A DNA stretch of 64,000 nucleotides, from the NCBI GenBank assembly GCA_903881085.1, contig CAIRSA010000443.1, forward strand, positions 53,394 through 117,393, read 5' to 3'. The position numbers were made by a program, and so were the translations under genes. How positions within the stretch are numbered: position 1 is the stretch's first letter; each line of letters starts with the position of its first letter. Of this stretch, positions 24,701 through 33,329 are shown piece after piece. The notes beneath the pieces are model-generated. The model saw only the letters and a list, made by a program, of their open reading frames with translations, did no database searches and had not been told where the DNA came from. The DNA comes from an uncultured Acidobacteriia bacterium. GTDB taxonomy: Bacteria; Acidobacteriota; Terriglobia; Bryobacterales; Bryobacteraceae.

Positions 24701-25427
24701 TCATCATAGAGACGCCCATCCCCGTGCTGTGGCCGAAGGATGCGTCAAAGCCCGACGTCTCCACGCGCACGGCCTGCACGAATTCCGGGGCTGGATTGAA
24801 GCCGGCACCGCGGTTATTGGCATTGTTTGATGCACCATCGATATAAAAATCGTTGCCGCCAACTCTACCTGCAACACCGACGCTGTTTCCAGGTCCGCCG
24901 CTGTGCAAGCCTTGCGACGAATCGGATATGGTGAGCGTGGATTGCGCACCCGGCGCCATCCATGTGAGGATCATTGCGTTGCCGCCGGGAAAAGGCAGGT
25001 CCATCACGTTCTGCTGGTCAACCACCAGGCCGGTGGAAGTATTGTCGACGTTGAGCAGCGGCGGTTCCCCGCTTACCGTAACAGAATCGGAAACAGCGCC
25101 GACTTCCAACTTGATATTCACTTCCATGCGCGCTCCGGCCGGCAGATCGAAGTCGGGGTGCCTGGCCGATTTGAAGCCGGGCGCGGCCACTGTAACGTTG
25201 TATTTGCCGGCGAGAATCAGCGGAGCTTCGTAATAGCCCAGGGAGTCCGTGACCAACTCCGTAAGCACGTTTGTCAGAGCGTTCCTTACTGCGACCTTGG
25301 CGCCAATCACGCCTGCGGAACTGGCGTCAGTAACGTGGCCAAGGATAGCTCCCCGGGTGTCCGTCTGGGAGAAGACAAATGCTGGAGCGAAAAGCAAAAC
25401 AAGAATCGAGCAGAGACTCTTGGTCAT
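21747..25427 (-). CDS. Oar-like TonB-dependent receptor A
   Basis: The 1226-residue outer-membrane protein starts with a signal peptide (MTKSLCSILVLLFAPAFVFSQ). A carboxypeptidase-regulatory-like domain follows (residues 24-105: RGAILGHVTDASSAGVIGAKVAV). Next is a plug region (about 125-250, NVMDLPFPGGNAMILTWMAPG and DFYIDGASNNANNRGAGF), then a long beta-barrel ending in aromatic ARFLF. This is the receptor type expanded in Acidobacteriota and takes up oligosaccharides or other large ligands by TonB energy. It leads the operon with a small membrane protein, an isomerase and a rhamnosidase-like enzyme, which suggests rhamnose-containing glycans as ligand. Confidence 0.9.
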   Translation of the reverse strand: MTKSLCSILVLLFAPAFVFSQTDTRGAILGHVTDASSAGVIGAKVAVRNALTNVLTELVTDSLGYYEAPLILAGKYNVTVAAPGFKSARHPDFDLPAGARMEVNIKLEVGAVSDSVTVSGEPPLLNVDNTSTGLVVDQQNVMDLPFPGGNAMILTWMAPGAQSTLTISDSSQGLHSGGPGNSVGVAGRVGGNDFYIDGASNNANNRGAGFNPAPEFVQAVRVETSGFDASFGHSTGMGVSMMTNSGTNQYHGALREEHLQSQWAAADLFAKQAYYNRINTALAAGNTAQADAIRNSSIIQPGRRNAWAATLGGPVIIPKIFNGKNKLFFFFGYTGFNEQLYNQQIDAFPTGAMRQGDFSQLLFINTTNYQVYDPYSTAADPTRPGHVVRTPFPGNIVPLSRTINPAYKWVSNLLPLPNTLPASPSIQPNTDYTVYSAPYWDKYYAFINRYDYNISSNDRVFFRWSHNQWRQSNALWYNFTTPNIGKDAGNVRTDSGAGADWVHNFGARSLLDVALGFNSYQNLNVDPILSVLKPSDLGYPAYMDQKISGSPTLPTTNWSGWTGAGLAAAPTVSNYRILTIKADFSHMANTHTLKAGVDIRGQFFTGYTPGNTAGLYSYTSAYTQRTDDGAGSAGTGAYGGSWAAFMMGLPTSASADANASSVLGNPYYAAYVHDTWRVSPRLTVNLGLRMEYELGPTERFNRAIGPFDPTLQLPITSAAQAAYAKNPIAELPASQFSVLGGGVFPGANSAGRKIWNNSINWLPRIAAAYQLTPRTVIRLGYGLYADTLNVENETINQLGYSWPTSTTFTNDLGQTWLTGNPAAGVSPMNDPFPVRSSGTRFDTPPGSSLGAMAPVGRGFTFVPYDRPHVHMNRWRLDVQRQIKSNFVINFGYAGSYSDNIPINQSMSALPAQYMSFGNTRNDAVANNLNTNVPNPFNISNFSDVKASNPALYQFMSGNSFFTSATIRKSALLSPYPWMNGLTQTVPLGKAKTEQFDVNVSRRFSGGSNFSVSYTKLQNLAADYFANAFDKSPAWEPSNTGRPHRLAAMGIAQLPFGKGHHWVNTGLASKIAGGFQLTGIAEYQPGQLIQFNSTSYFTGSNLSQVCDSGPHTIAQWFNTSLFVTNPTLTSNTGQARTFPNYISGYGGCRGDSQKRANASLQRQFKIKERTSLVMRWDVYNITNHGQMGLPSTSPTAGNFGQITGSLANGGGVPSSNRSMRVSARFLF

Positions 25428-25564
25428 AAAAATACCTCTTTCCTGGAAATCCTGGCCGGGCTAATGAGCGGCGGTGCACGGTCCATATAGCCTATCAACC
25501 TATGGCGCGAATTGCCAATCCGGCTAGTGGAGGCTTGCATCCAGCAGAAGAAGATGTAACGATC

Positions 25565-25603
25565 AAGACATCCTGTATTTAATCGCAATCACAAGGATGT
25601 CTT
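25565..25603 (+). promoter_or_regulatory. Inverted repeat that would hide a ribosome binding site
   Basis: AAGACATCCT at 25565-25574 is the exact reverse complement of AGGATGTCTT at 25594-25603. The right arm contains the AAGGA ribosome binding site, and the ATG of the next gene starts 1 base later. In mRNA the hairpin, with a 19-base loop, would mask the binding site. It could act as a translational switch, or in DNA as an operator for a dimeric repressor. Confidence 0.6.
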
Positions 25604-25604
25604 C

Positions 25605-26525
25605 ATGGCAACTCTTTCATCGACGGATCGCCGTTCATTTCTTGGCGGCATGGCGGTAGGCGCGGTAGCAGCATCGGCAGCCTACGCCGCCGGGGAAACA
25701 ACGCCCCTGCCCACTATCAAGCTCGGCAAGCACGACGTATCCCGCCTCATCGCCGGCTACAATCCCATCGGCGGCCATTCTCATTCCGTGCCGAAACTCA
25801 GCGCGCTAATGAAGGATTGGTTCACATTGGAGCGCACCGTGGAGTACGTTCAGCGCTGTGAGCGGAACGGGATCAACACATGGCAGGCAAGCATCGACAG
25901 GAAATGCTTCACCGCGCTCCGCACGGCCTGGGACAAGGGCTCCAAAATGAATTGGATCTGCCTCATGGCCGATGTCGACGACGCAACGTGGAAAGAGATC
26001 ATCGCCCTGAAGCCCATCGCCGTAGTTCATCATGGCGAAGTTACCGACCGCCATTTTCGCAATGCGGAGGAAGAGAATATTCGCGACTTCCTCAAGAAGG
26101 CACATGATCACGGACTGCTGGCCGGTGTTTCGTCGCACAGGCCAATGAACATCGCACGCATAGAGGACTCAAATTGGGAACAGGATTTTTATATGACCTG
26201 CTTCCATGAAATCCGCCGCGACCAGGACAAGGTAAAAGCCGGCCTCGGCGACATGCCCCTTGATGAACTCTATCTGCAGGGCGATCCGGCACGCATGGCA
26301 GCGGTTGTACGCAAAGTGAGCCGCCCGTGCCTGGCGTTCAAAATCCTCGCCGCAGGCCGCGCTTGCACCAATCGAGCGGGCCTGGAAAAGGCATTTGAAT
26401 TTGCATTTGCGAACATCAAGAAGACCGATGGCGTGATTGTCGGTATGTTCCCCATTCTCACTGACGAGATTGCGGAGGATGCGGCGTTGGCGCGTAAGTA
26501 TTCTCTAGCCGCCACTCGTACATGA
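25605..26525 (+). CDS. Tat-exported TIM-barrel-like protein of unknown function
   Basis: The 306-residue protein begins with a twin-arginine signal (TDRRSFLGGMAVGAVAASAAYA). The mature part has TIKLGKHDVSRLIAGYNPIGG, NGINTWQASIDRKCFTALRTAWDKG and a glycine-rich end GVIVGMFPILTDEIAEDAALARKYS. The order of short alternating hydrophobic strands suggests a TIM barrel, and SRLIAGYNPIGG recalls aldo-keto-reductase-like openings, but no catalytic tetrad is evident. Similar Tat-exported proteins are common in Acidobacteriota and Planctomycetes. Export by Tat implies folding, perhaps with a cofactor, before transport. Translation may be controlled by the hairpin before its start. Confidence 0.75.
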   Translation: MATLSSTDRRSFLGGMAVGAVAASAAYAAGETTPLPTIKLGKHDVSRLIAGYNPIGGHSHSVPKLSALMKDWFTLERTVEYVQRCERNGINTWQASIDRKCFTALRTAWDKGSKMNWICLMADVDDATWKEIIALKPIAVVHHGEVTDRHFRNAEEENIRDFLKKAHDHGLLAGVSSHRPMNIARIEDSNWEQDFYMTCFHEIRRDQDKVKAGLGDMPLDELYLQGDPARMAAVVRKVSRPCLAFKILAAGRACTNRAGLEKAFEFAFANIKKTDGVIVGMFPILTDEIAEDAALARKYSLAATRT

Positions 26526-26657
26526 ATGAGGCCTGCTTGCCTGGCATGGGCTTTCTGCAAACAGCTAAACACCAGCCTCACGCTGACCGATGACAAAACG
26601 GACGCGATCGCCATTGGTCACCTCACCATGCCGGCGCGATCACGCTACTGTTCGATG

Positions 26658-27053
26658 TCACTGAATCAGTGCCATCTTGCGCAGTTCCTCCAGCAGTTTC
26701 GCTTTCTGGATTGGTTTCGTGATGTAGCTATCGCACAGGTTGAAGTAGGCTTCAGAGACGCTCTTCATATCATCCAATGCGGTGGTCATCACGATTTTCG
26801 CGCCAGCTGTAGAGTCGATACCGCGGGCCTCCTCAAGCGCTCGAATCTCCTTGAGCGCCGCATGCCCATCCATCTCGGGCATCATAATGTCCATGCAGAT
26901 CAAGTCATAGGGATGTGCGGCGTCCAGCGCGACCCGAACGGCCTCCACTGCCTCCTTGCCGGTTACGGCGATGTGCGATGGGCCATAGCTTCTGAGGAAT
27001 TCCTGCAGCAGTAAACGGCTGGTGAAATCGTCTTCGGTTATCAGTGTCTTCAT
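26658..27053 (-). CDS. Single-domain response regulator
   Basis: The ATG at 27053 gives 131 residues, all receiver domain: acidic pair Asp8/Asp9, phosphoacceptor Asp55 in LICMDIMMPEMDG, Thr in MTTALDD and Lys in ITKPI. An upstream in-frame ATG (27092) lies inside the kinase gene and adds non-family sequence. There is no DNA-binding or enzymatic output domain, so it acts by protein contact or as a phosphate relay. It starts 22 bases after the hybrid kinase gene stops and is surely co-transcribed. Together they could form a His-Asp-His-Asp relay. Confidence 0.9.
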   Translation of the reverse strand: MKTLITEDDFTSRLLLQEFLRSYGPSHIAVTGKEAVEAVRVALDAAHPYDLICMDIMMPEMDGHAALKEIRALEEARGIDSTAGAKIVMTTALDDMKSVSEAYFNLCDSYITKPIQKAKLLEELRKMALIQ

Positions 27054-27075
27054 AATGTTTCTCGCTTCTCGTAGG

Positions 27076-30000
27076 TTATTTCCAAGACTCACTTTTCAAG
27101 GCTTCGCTCAAGCGCTCAAACTCGCCTTCCAGGTCGGGCATGCGAACGGCAACAGCATTCAAGTCACCCTGCCTGGAGGATTGTTCTATCTCCTTGGCAA
27201 GCGCGCGCAGTGCTTCGCCTCCGACATTGGATGCAGCGCCTCTGATTCTGTGTGCCAACCGCTCGACATCCGCTACCTCGCCGCACTCAAGGTGCCGCCG
27301 GAGCGCCTCCAGTTGATGCGGAATGTCCTCGCTGAAGCCCTGAACCATCCTGACCGCCAAGTCCTCATCATCCATAAGCCGCTCCATCAAGCCGACACGG
27401 TCAAAGACTACCGGCAGTGCGGACTTCGGGGTGGTATCTGCTGCTACCAAAACACCAGACAACTCATGTTTGTCTAAACGAGCCGGCAGCCAGCGCGCCA
27501 ACACTTCTGCGAGCAGGTGTGGTGACACGGGTTTGGAAACATAGTCGTTCATTCCCGCTTGTAGGCATTGCTCGCGGTCACTGTTCATAGCGTGGGCCGT
27601 CATGGCGATTATGGGAATCCCGTGATTTTGCACCTTTGAGGCTGGGTTGCGAATCTGACGCGTTGCCTCAAGACCGTCTAACACTGGCATCTGAACGTCC
27701 ATCAAAACCAAGTCGTAGGGAACTGTTTGGAGTGCTTCGACGGCCTCCGCGCCATTGGCCACGACGTCCGCACTCAAGCCAAACTTCTTGAGAATTCCTA
27801 CCGCCACCAGTTGATTGGTGATATTGTCATCGGCCAGGAGGACGCGCGCCTTGAGGTCGGCAAACAGGTTCAAGAGCTCATGCTTTGGATGGCTTTTGTC
27901 ACCGGGGCCGGCAATAAGCGCGTGCCCTTTCCGCGCGTTCAACAGGCAGGAGAAGACGGCTAGGAGTTCCTGCTGCTGTAGCGGTTTCTGCGCAAACGCC
28001 TCAAAGCCGAGCGACTCAAAGCGCCTGATTTCAGCGCCCGCGCCAAACGAAACCATGCCCACCAGTCGAGTTGAGGCCAGACGGCCATCGGACTTGATGG
28101 CCCGGCCGAGAACCTCACCGCCCGCCTTTGGCATTCCGGTGTCAATCATGGCAATCGGAAAGGGATCGCCCGTCTCCAGCGCCAGGATCATCGCCTGGAG
28201 CGCTCGGGCGCTGTCTTCGACCGCCACCGGACGCATACCCCAGGACGTCATTCTCTCCTTAAGGATTTCGCGGTTTGTAGCGTGGTCATCCACAATCAGC
28301 ACGCGTGCACCACAAAACGATGCGGGAACGAAACTCTGCGTTTCTACCCGGTTGAACTGCTTAGCGAGACGGGCTGTAAACCAAAATGTGGAACCGGCGC
28401 CCGGCTCACTCTCCACTCCGACTTCGCCCCCCATCAGGTTGGCCAGTTGCTTTGAGATAGCCAGCCCCAGGCCCGTACCACCATAGGTTCGACTGATGGA
28501 TGCGTCCACCTGGCTGAAGCGCGTAAACAAAATGCCGAGTTTGTCTTTGGCGATACCGATGCCGGTATCACGCACGGAAAATTGCAATAGGCAATCGGAC
28601 TCCCCTTCGCTGCTGACAGTCACCCGCACATCCACTTCGCCCTTCTGCGTGAACTTGACGGCATTCGACACCAGATTGGAGAGAATCTGGCGTAGACGCC
28701 CTGGGTCACCTCTAAGAAAAGTGGGGACGGAAGGATCGGCACTGCAAAATAGCTCCAAACCCTTCTCGTGAGCGCGCACGGCAAGTGCGCCTGCGAAATC
28801 GTCCATCAGGTTGAGCAGATCGAAATCCAAGGTCTCCATTTCGAGCCTGCCTGCCTCGACTTTCGAGAAATCGAGAACGTCGTTGATAATCCCGAGCAGG
28901 GATTCGCCACTGGTACGTACAATCTCAGCAAAGCGGCGTTGTTCGGCGCTCAGTCCTGAATCAAGCAGCAGCCCCGTCATGCCGATCACGCCGTTCATGG
29001 GAGTACGGATTTCATGGCTCATGCATGCCAGGAACTCGCGCTTGGCCCGCTCCGCGGCTTTGGCTCGATCTCGTTCCACTTCCAAGGCTCCGACCAAACG
29101 AACCAGTTCTGCTCCGCTCCTCTCCAACGCGTCGCGAGCGTTTTCCAGTTCGCTCACATAACGTTGGACCTGCTCCCCGGCGGCCTTCTCGGCGGTAATG
29201 TCCCAATTAGTGCCGATCATATTTAGCGACTGCCCTTGTGGGTCACGCTGCACAAGGCCAAGCGCGCGTATGCTGTGAATGCTCCCGTCTTGCCAAACCA
29301 CGCGGAACTCAGTGTCGAAATCCCCTCCGCCGCGCAGGGCAAGCTGGATCTCTTCGTAGCATCTCGGCCTGTCTGCCGGGTGAACTCCAGCCTGCCACGC
29401 TTCGGACGCGGCACCAAACTTATCGGGAGCCATCCCATAGAGTCGGAACATCTGGTCATCCCATGTCAGCTGATCGTGGACGACATCGTAGTCCCAAATT
29501 CCCACCCTGCCGGCGCGAGCGGCCAGTTGAAGTCGGTCGCTCACCTTTTTGAGCTGGAACTCCACCCTCTTACGTTCCGTGATGTCTTTCGCCGAACCCT
29601 CCAAGCCGGTACAACCAGCCTCTTCGTTACGCACGCAATCCAGGTTCATTGTGTGCCAACGCCACGAGCCATCCTGATGCTGTATGCGGTATTCAAGCTC
29701 AGCAGGCTGCCGCCCTCCTTCGATGACCGACTGCATGTAAACCTTGCATGCCTCATGATCCTCCAGGTGGATAAAGCGCAGGAAGGGCTGTCCGACCACC
29801 TGTGCCTGAGCGTGCCCCAGCAGCACGGTCCAAGCAGGGGAAACAAAAGTAACTACCTGCTCAAAACTCAGCGTGTAGATGATGTCGCGGCTATTCTCAA
29901 TCAGGCGGCGGAAGTTCTCTTCGCTCTCGCGCAGAGCCCTGCCGGTTCTCTTTTGAAGGCTGATGTCGCGCACCGTGATTTGCAGAAACGTTTGGGTACC

Positions 30001-30549
30001 CAACTCAACCCTGGAAATCAACACTGATGCTGGAAACTTGGAGCCTTCCATTCGCAGGTGCGTCAACTCCAAGAGACGCGCGCCCTCGCGTAAGGCAATC
30101 TCGATCGCCTCATGGGCCAACTGAGAAGAAGAGATGCCGCCCGGTTGGTATGCGGGGAAAAGGTCCAGCAACCCCAACCCCAGCAATGCCTTTTTGTCCG
30201 GGCATCCAAAGATGGTGGCTGCCGCCGGGTTACCTGAAGTGATGTTCAGGGATGGCAAAGCGACAGTAAACATTGCGTCGCGCGAACTTTCAAACAGAAC
30301 CCGGTTCCGTGCCTCGCTCTCACGCAACAGTTCCTCAACCTGGGAGCGCTCAATGATTTCGCACTGAAGCATTTTCGAGGTATGCTCCAGTGTCTGCCGG
30401 GCCGCAACGGCTTCGTCCCTCAGGCGGAGTGCCTCGCTATGGGCGGCAATCAGCTTTTGCTTGGCCTCTTCCAGATCCGCAGTACGTGCCCTTACCTCGT
30501 TTTCAGGGTTTTCCTGGTGGCGTTCAATCGGAACCTGCTGGTCATGCAC
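27076..30549 (-). CDS. Hybrid sensor histidine kinase with PAS, two receivers and Hpt
   Basis: The 1157-residue protein starts with a coiled coil (residues 20-70), then about three PAS domains (80-470, with RDAMFTVALPSLNITSGNPAA, RDIIYTLSFEQVVTFVSPAW and GIWDYDVVHDQLTWDD). It continues with HisKA (His512 in CMSHEIRTPMNGVIG), HATPase (about 620-740, GTGLGLAISKQL), a first receiver (about 745-865, Asp near 803 in AMIDTGMP), a second receiver (about 895-1020, Asp950 in LVLMDVQMP) and an Hpt domain with His1100 (LAHRIRGAASNVGG). No membrane helix is seen, so it is cytoplasmic. The first receiver has lost some conserved residues. The downstream single receiver is the likely final target. Confidence 0.9.
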   Translation of the reverse strand: MHDQQVPIERHQENPENEVRARTADLEEAKQKLIAAHSEALRLRDEAVAARQTLEHTSKMLQCEIIERSQVEELLRESEARNRVLFESSRDAMFTVALPSLNITSGNPAAATIFGCPDKKALLGLGLLDLFPAYQPGGISSSQLAHEAIEIALREGARLLELTHLRMEGSKFPASVLISRVELGTQTFLQITVRDISLQKRTGRALRESEENFRRLIENSRDIIYTLSFEQVVTFVSPAWTVLLGHAQAQVVGQPFLRFIHLEDHEACKVYMQSVIEGGRQPAELEYRIQHQDGSWRWHTMNLDCVRNEEAGCTGLEGSAKDITERKRVEFQLKKVSDRLQLAARAGRVGIWDYDVVHDQLTWDDQMFRLYGMAPDKFGAASEAWQAGVHPADRPRCYEEIQLALRGGGDFDTEFRVVWQDGSIHSIRALGLVQRDPQGQSLNMIGTNWDITAEKAAGEQVQRYVSELENARDALERSGAELVRLVGALEVERDRAKAAERAKREFLACMSHEIRTPMNGVIGMTGLLLDSGLSAEQRRFAEIVRTSGESLLGIINDVLDFSKVEAGRLEMETLDFDLLNLMDDFAGALAVRAHEKGLELFCSADPSVPTFLRGDPGRLRQILSNLVSNAVKFTQKGEVDVRVTVSSEGESDCLLQFSVRDTGIGIAKDKLGILFTRFSQVDASISRTYGGTGLGLAISKQLANLMGGEVGVESEPGAGSTFWFTARLAKQFNRVETQSFVPASFCGARVLIVDDHATNREILKERMTSWGMRPVAVEDSARALQAMILALETGDPFPIAMIDTGMPKAGGEVLGRAIKSDGRLASTRLVGMVSFGAGAEIRRFESLGFEAFAQKPLQQQELLAVFSCLLNARKGHALIAGPGDKSHPKHELLNLFADLKARVLLADDNITNQLVAVGILKKFGLSADVVANGAEAVEALQTVPYDLVLMDVQMPVLDGLEATRQIRNPASKVQNHGIPIIAMTAHAMNSDREQCLQAGMNDYVSKPVSPHLLAEVLARWLPARLDKHELSGVLVAADTTPKSALPVVFDRVGLMERLMDDEDLAVRMVQGFSEDIPHQLEALRRHLECGEVADVERLAHRIRGAASNVGGEALRALAKEIEQSSRQGDLNAVAVRMPDLEGEFERLSEALKSESWK

Positions 30550-30760
30550 CGTTCTGTATCTTCCCTGGGTAATCTAGTCCCGAATCATCTGTACGGACTC
30601 GACCCTATTTACCTCTTCGTCCGAACGGCGATCATTCTGAATTTTCGTTTTCAGCGGCGGCCTCACACGGCCACACCTTACAAATGCCGCCTCAACCTAA
30701 GCCAGGAACTAGGGCATTTACTGCCTTGCAAACTAGCGTTTCCGCTCCTAAACTGGGTAC

Positions 30761-33220
30761 GTGCAACGAATATTACTGGTACTCATCACGATCCCGCTCC
30801 TGTTTGCGCAAAATCCCGCGATTACCGTAAACATCGATGTGAATGCGAATCGTCATCCGATTAACCCGCTGATTTACGGCGTGAACTTCGGCGACGCCAC
30901 CACGCTGGCCGACTTGAACGCGCCTCTGAATCGCATGGGCGGCAATAATACCAGCCGTTACAACTGGCAGCTCAACGCCGATAACAAAGACCAGGATTGG
31001 TATTTCCAAAGCATCGGCGATACCTCGGCCACACCGGGCGAACGGGGCGACACGTTCTTCTCTGCGTCGAAGAGTGCCGGCGCGCAGCCGATGATCACCA
31101 TCCCCATGCTCAGCTGGGTGGCCAAACTGGGCGCCAATCGCTCGAAACTCGCCAGTTTTTCCATCGCCAAATATGGCGCGCAAACAGGCTCGGACTGGCA
31201 GTGGTTCCCGGACGCGGGCAACGGCATTCTCAACAGCGGCCAGTACGTTGCGGGTAACGATCCGAACGATGCCAACGTGCCCTCCGATTCCAGCTTTCAG
31301 CAGCAGTGGGTGAATCACCTTATGAAGAATTGGGGGACGGCGGCCAGTGGCGGGGTGAAATACTACATTGTCGATAACGAGCACAGCATCTGGTTTTCAA
31401 CCCATCGCGACGTGCACCCGGTTGGCCCCACCGGAGCAGAGATTCGCGACAAAATCCTCGACTATTCGGCGCGCATCAAAGCCTCCGATCCTTCTGCACT
31501 GATTGTTGGCCCGGAGGAGTGGGGTTGGAGCGGCTATTTGCTCAGTGGCTACGACCAACAGTACGGCTTGCTACACGGGTGGAGCTATCTGCCGGACCGT
31601 GCCACGGCGATGAGCGGCATGGACTATCTGCCCTGGCTGCTGAGCCAGTGGAAGAACGCGGGCAAGAAGCCGATTGATGTCTTCAGCGTGCATTGCTATC
31701 CGCAGGGCGCGGATGGCAGCAACGACACGTCAACTGCAACGCAACTGCTGCGCAACCAATCCACGCGTCAGTTGTGGGACCCGAACTATGTCGACCAAAG
31801 TTGGATCGCGGACAAAGTGTACCTGATTCCGCGCATGAAACAGTGGGTTCAGACCTACTACTATGCGGGCACACCTACCGCCATCACGGAATATAACTGG
31901 GGCGCGGAATCGCATATCAACGGAGCTACGGCGCAGGCTGACATTCTTGGCATCTTCGGGCGCGAGGGGCTGGACATGGCAACCCGCTGGACGATTCCCG
32001 CCGCGACAACGCCAACTTACAAAGCGATGAAGATCTATCGCAACTACGACGGCAATAAAAACGGCTTCGGCGATACGAGCGTGAGCACCGTGACGCCGAA
32101 TCCGGATAACTTGGCCGCGTTCAGCGCGATTCGTTCCTCCGATGGGGCGCTGACTACAATGGTGATTAACAAATTATTGAGCAGTTCGACTGCGGTGACA
32201 TTGAACCTTGCCGGCTTCGCAGCGGGCACGGCGGCACAGGCATGGCAGGTTACGGCAGCCAACACGATTACCCGCATCGCGGATGTTACTCTGGCGGGGT
32301 CTGCGCTCACGGCAACCTTACCAGCGCAGAGCATCACGCTATTTGTAATCCCGGTTTCGACCGCGAACAAGCCACCAGTTGCCTCCGCGACTGCGGCGCC
32401 TTTGAGCGGCACTGCGCCGCTGGCCGTAAGCTTCGATGGATCGGCATCGTCCGATCCCGATGGCACAATCTCGAGCTATGCCTGGGCGTTCGGCGATGGC
32501 GCGACGGGCACCGGTGCAAAGGTCTCGCACACCTACGCCGCAGGGACGTATACCGCAAAACTCACGGTGACCGACAACCTGGGCGCCAGCGCCTCGACAA
32601 CGATTACCATCACCGCCGGTGCTGCCCCGAACAAGCCTCCCGCTGCATCCGCAACCGCGACACCCGTCAGCGGCACTGCACCACTGGCCGTCAGCTTCGA
32701 TGGCTCGGCCTCGTCCGATCCCGATGGCACAATCTCGAGCTACGCCTGGGCGTTCGGCGATGGCGCGACGGGCACCGGTGCAAAGGTCTCGCATACATAC
32801 GCCGCCGGGACGTTTACGGCGAAACTTACGGTTACGGACAACCAGGGCGCGACCGCGTTCACAACCAAGACCATCACGGCCAATGCGCCGCCCCCCTCGG
32901 CATGCACAGTCTCCTATTCGGTGACCAACGATTGGGGCAATGGTTTCCAGGCCGAGGTTAGCATCACGAACAACACGCAAACTGCGATCAATGGCTGGTC
33001 GCTGACGTGGTCCTTTGCGGGCAATCAAAGGGTATATGACCTGTGGAACGGTAAGGTTTCACAAAGCGGCAAGACCGTCACCGTAAAGAACGAGACATGG
33101 AACCCGAAGCTCGCCGGCGGCGCAACGCTCAACGGCATCGGCTTCAACGCAACGTATTCCGGCAGCAATCAGAAACCAACTGCATTTGCTCTCAATGGAA
33201 AGCCATGCACAAGCAAGTGA
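30761..33220 (+). CDS. GH44 glucanase with two PKD domains and a CBM2
   Basis: The 819-residue secreted enzyme starts at GTG with a short signal peptide (QRILLVLITIPLLFAQ). Residues 20-535 match GH44 endoglucanase/xyloglucanase: acid/base Glu207 in VDNEHSIW and nucleophile Glu377 in ITEYNWG. Two PKD domains follow (about 540-620 and 628-708), then a C-terminal CBM2 (about 713-819, ACTVSYSVTNDWGNGFQAEVSITN with terminal Cys pair) that binds cellulose or xylan. The PKD units are almost identical in DNA. In Cel44A the acid motif reads NEP rather than NEH. The role is extracellular attack on plant beta-glucan or xyloglucan. Confidence 0.9.
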   Translation: MQRILLVLITIPLLFAQNPAITVNIDVNANRHPINPLIYGVNFGDATTLADLNAPLNRMGGNNTSRYNWQLNADNKDQDWYFQSIGDTSATPGERGDTFFSASKSAGAQPMITIPMLSWVAKLGANRSKLASFSIAKYGAQTGSDWQWFPDAGNGILNSGQYVAGNDPNDANVPSDSSFQQQWVNHLMKNWGTAASGGVKYYIVDNEHSIWFSTHRDVHPVGPTGAEIRDKILDYSARIKASDPSALIVGPEEWGWSGYLLSGYDQQYGLLHGWSYLPDRATAMSGMDYLPWLLSQWKNAGKKPIDVFSVHCYPQGADGSNDTSTATQLLRNQSTRQLWDPNYVDQSWIADKVYLIPRMKQWVQTYYYAGTPTAITEYNWGAESHINGATAQADILGIFGREGLDMATRWTIPAATTPTYKAMKIYRNYDGNKNGFGDTSVSTVTPNPDNLAAFSAIRSSDGALTTMVINKLLSSSTAVTLNLAGFAAGTAAQAWQVTAANTITRIADVTLAGSALTATLPAQSITLFVIPVSTANKPPVASATAAPLSGTAPLAVSFDGSASSDPDGTISSYAWAFGDGATGTGAKVSHTYAAGTYTAKLTVTDNLGASASTTITITAGAAPNKPPAASATATPVSGTAPLAVSFDGSASSDPDGTISSYAWAFGDGATGTGAKVSHTYAAGTFTAKLTVTDNQGATAFTTKTITANAPPPSACTVSYSVTNDWGNGFQAEVSITNNTQTAINGWSLTWSFAGNQRVYDLWNGKVSQSGKTVTVKNETWNPKLAGGATLNGIGFNATYSGSNQKPTAFALNGKPCTSK
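32408..32852. repeat. Tandem 264-base PKD-coding repeat
   Basis: Within the GH44 gene, 32408-32588 and 32672-32852 are near-identical with a period of 264 bases (88 codons). The middle of the units, coding SSDPDGTISSYAWAFGDGATG, is essentially the same in both. This points to a recent duplication or continuing gene conversion. Confidence 0.85.
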
Positions 33221-33329
33221 GGCGAAGATAGTCCTACTTAATCGCCCAACGCTGCGCAGGCTGAGCGACGCCCCTTTAAGATCGAGGTGTAAGGATCGGG
33301 CTTCGTGAGTTTCTTAAGTAACAGGCCGG

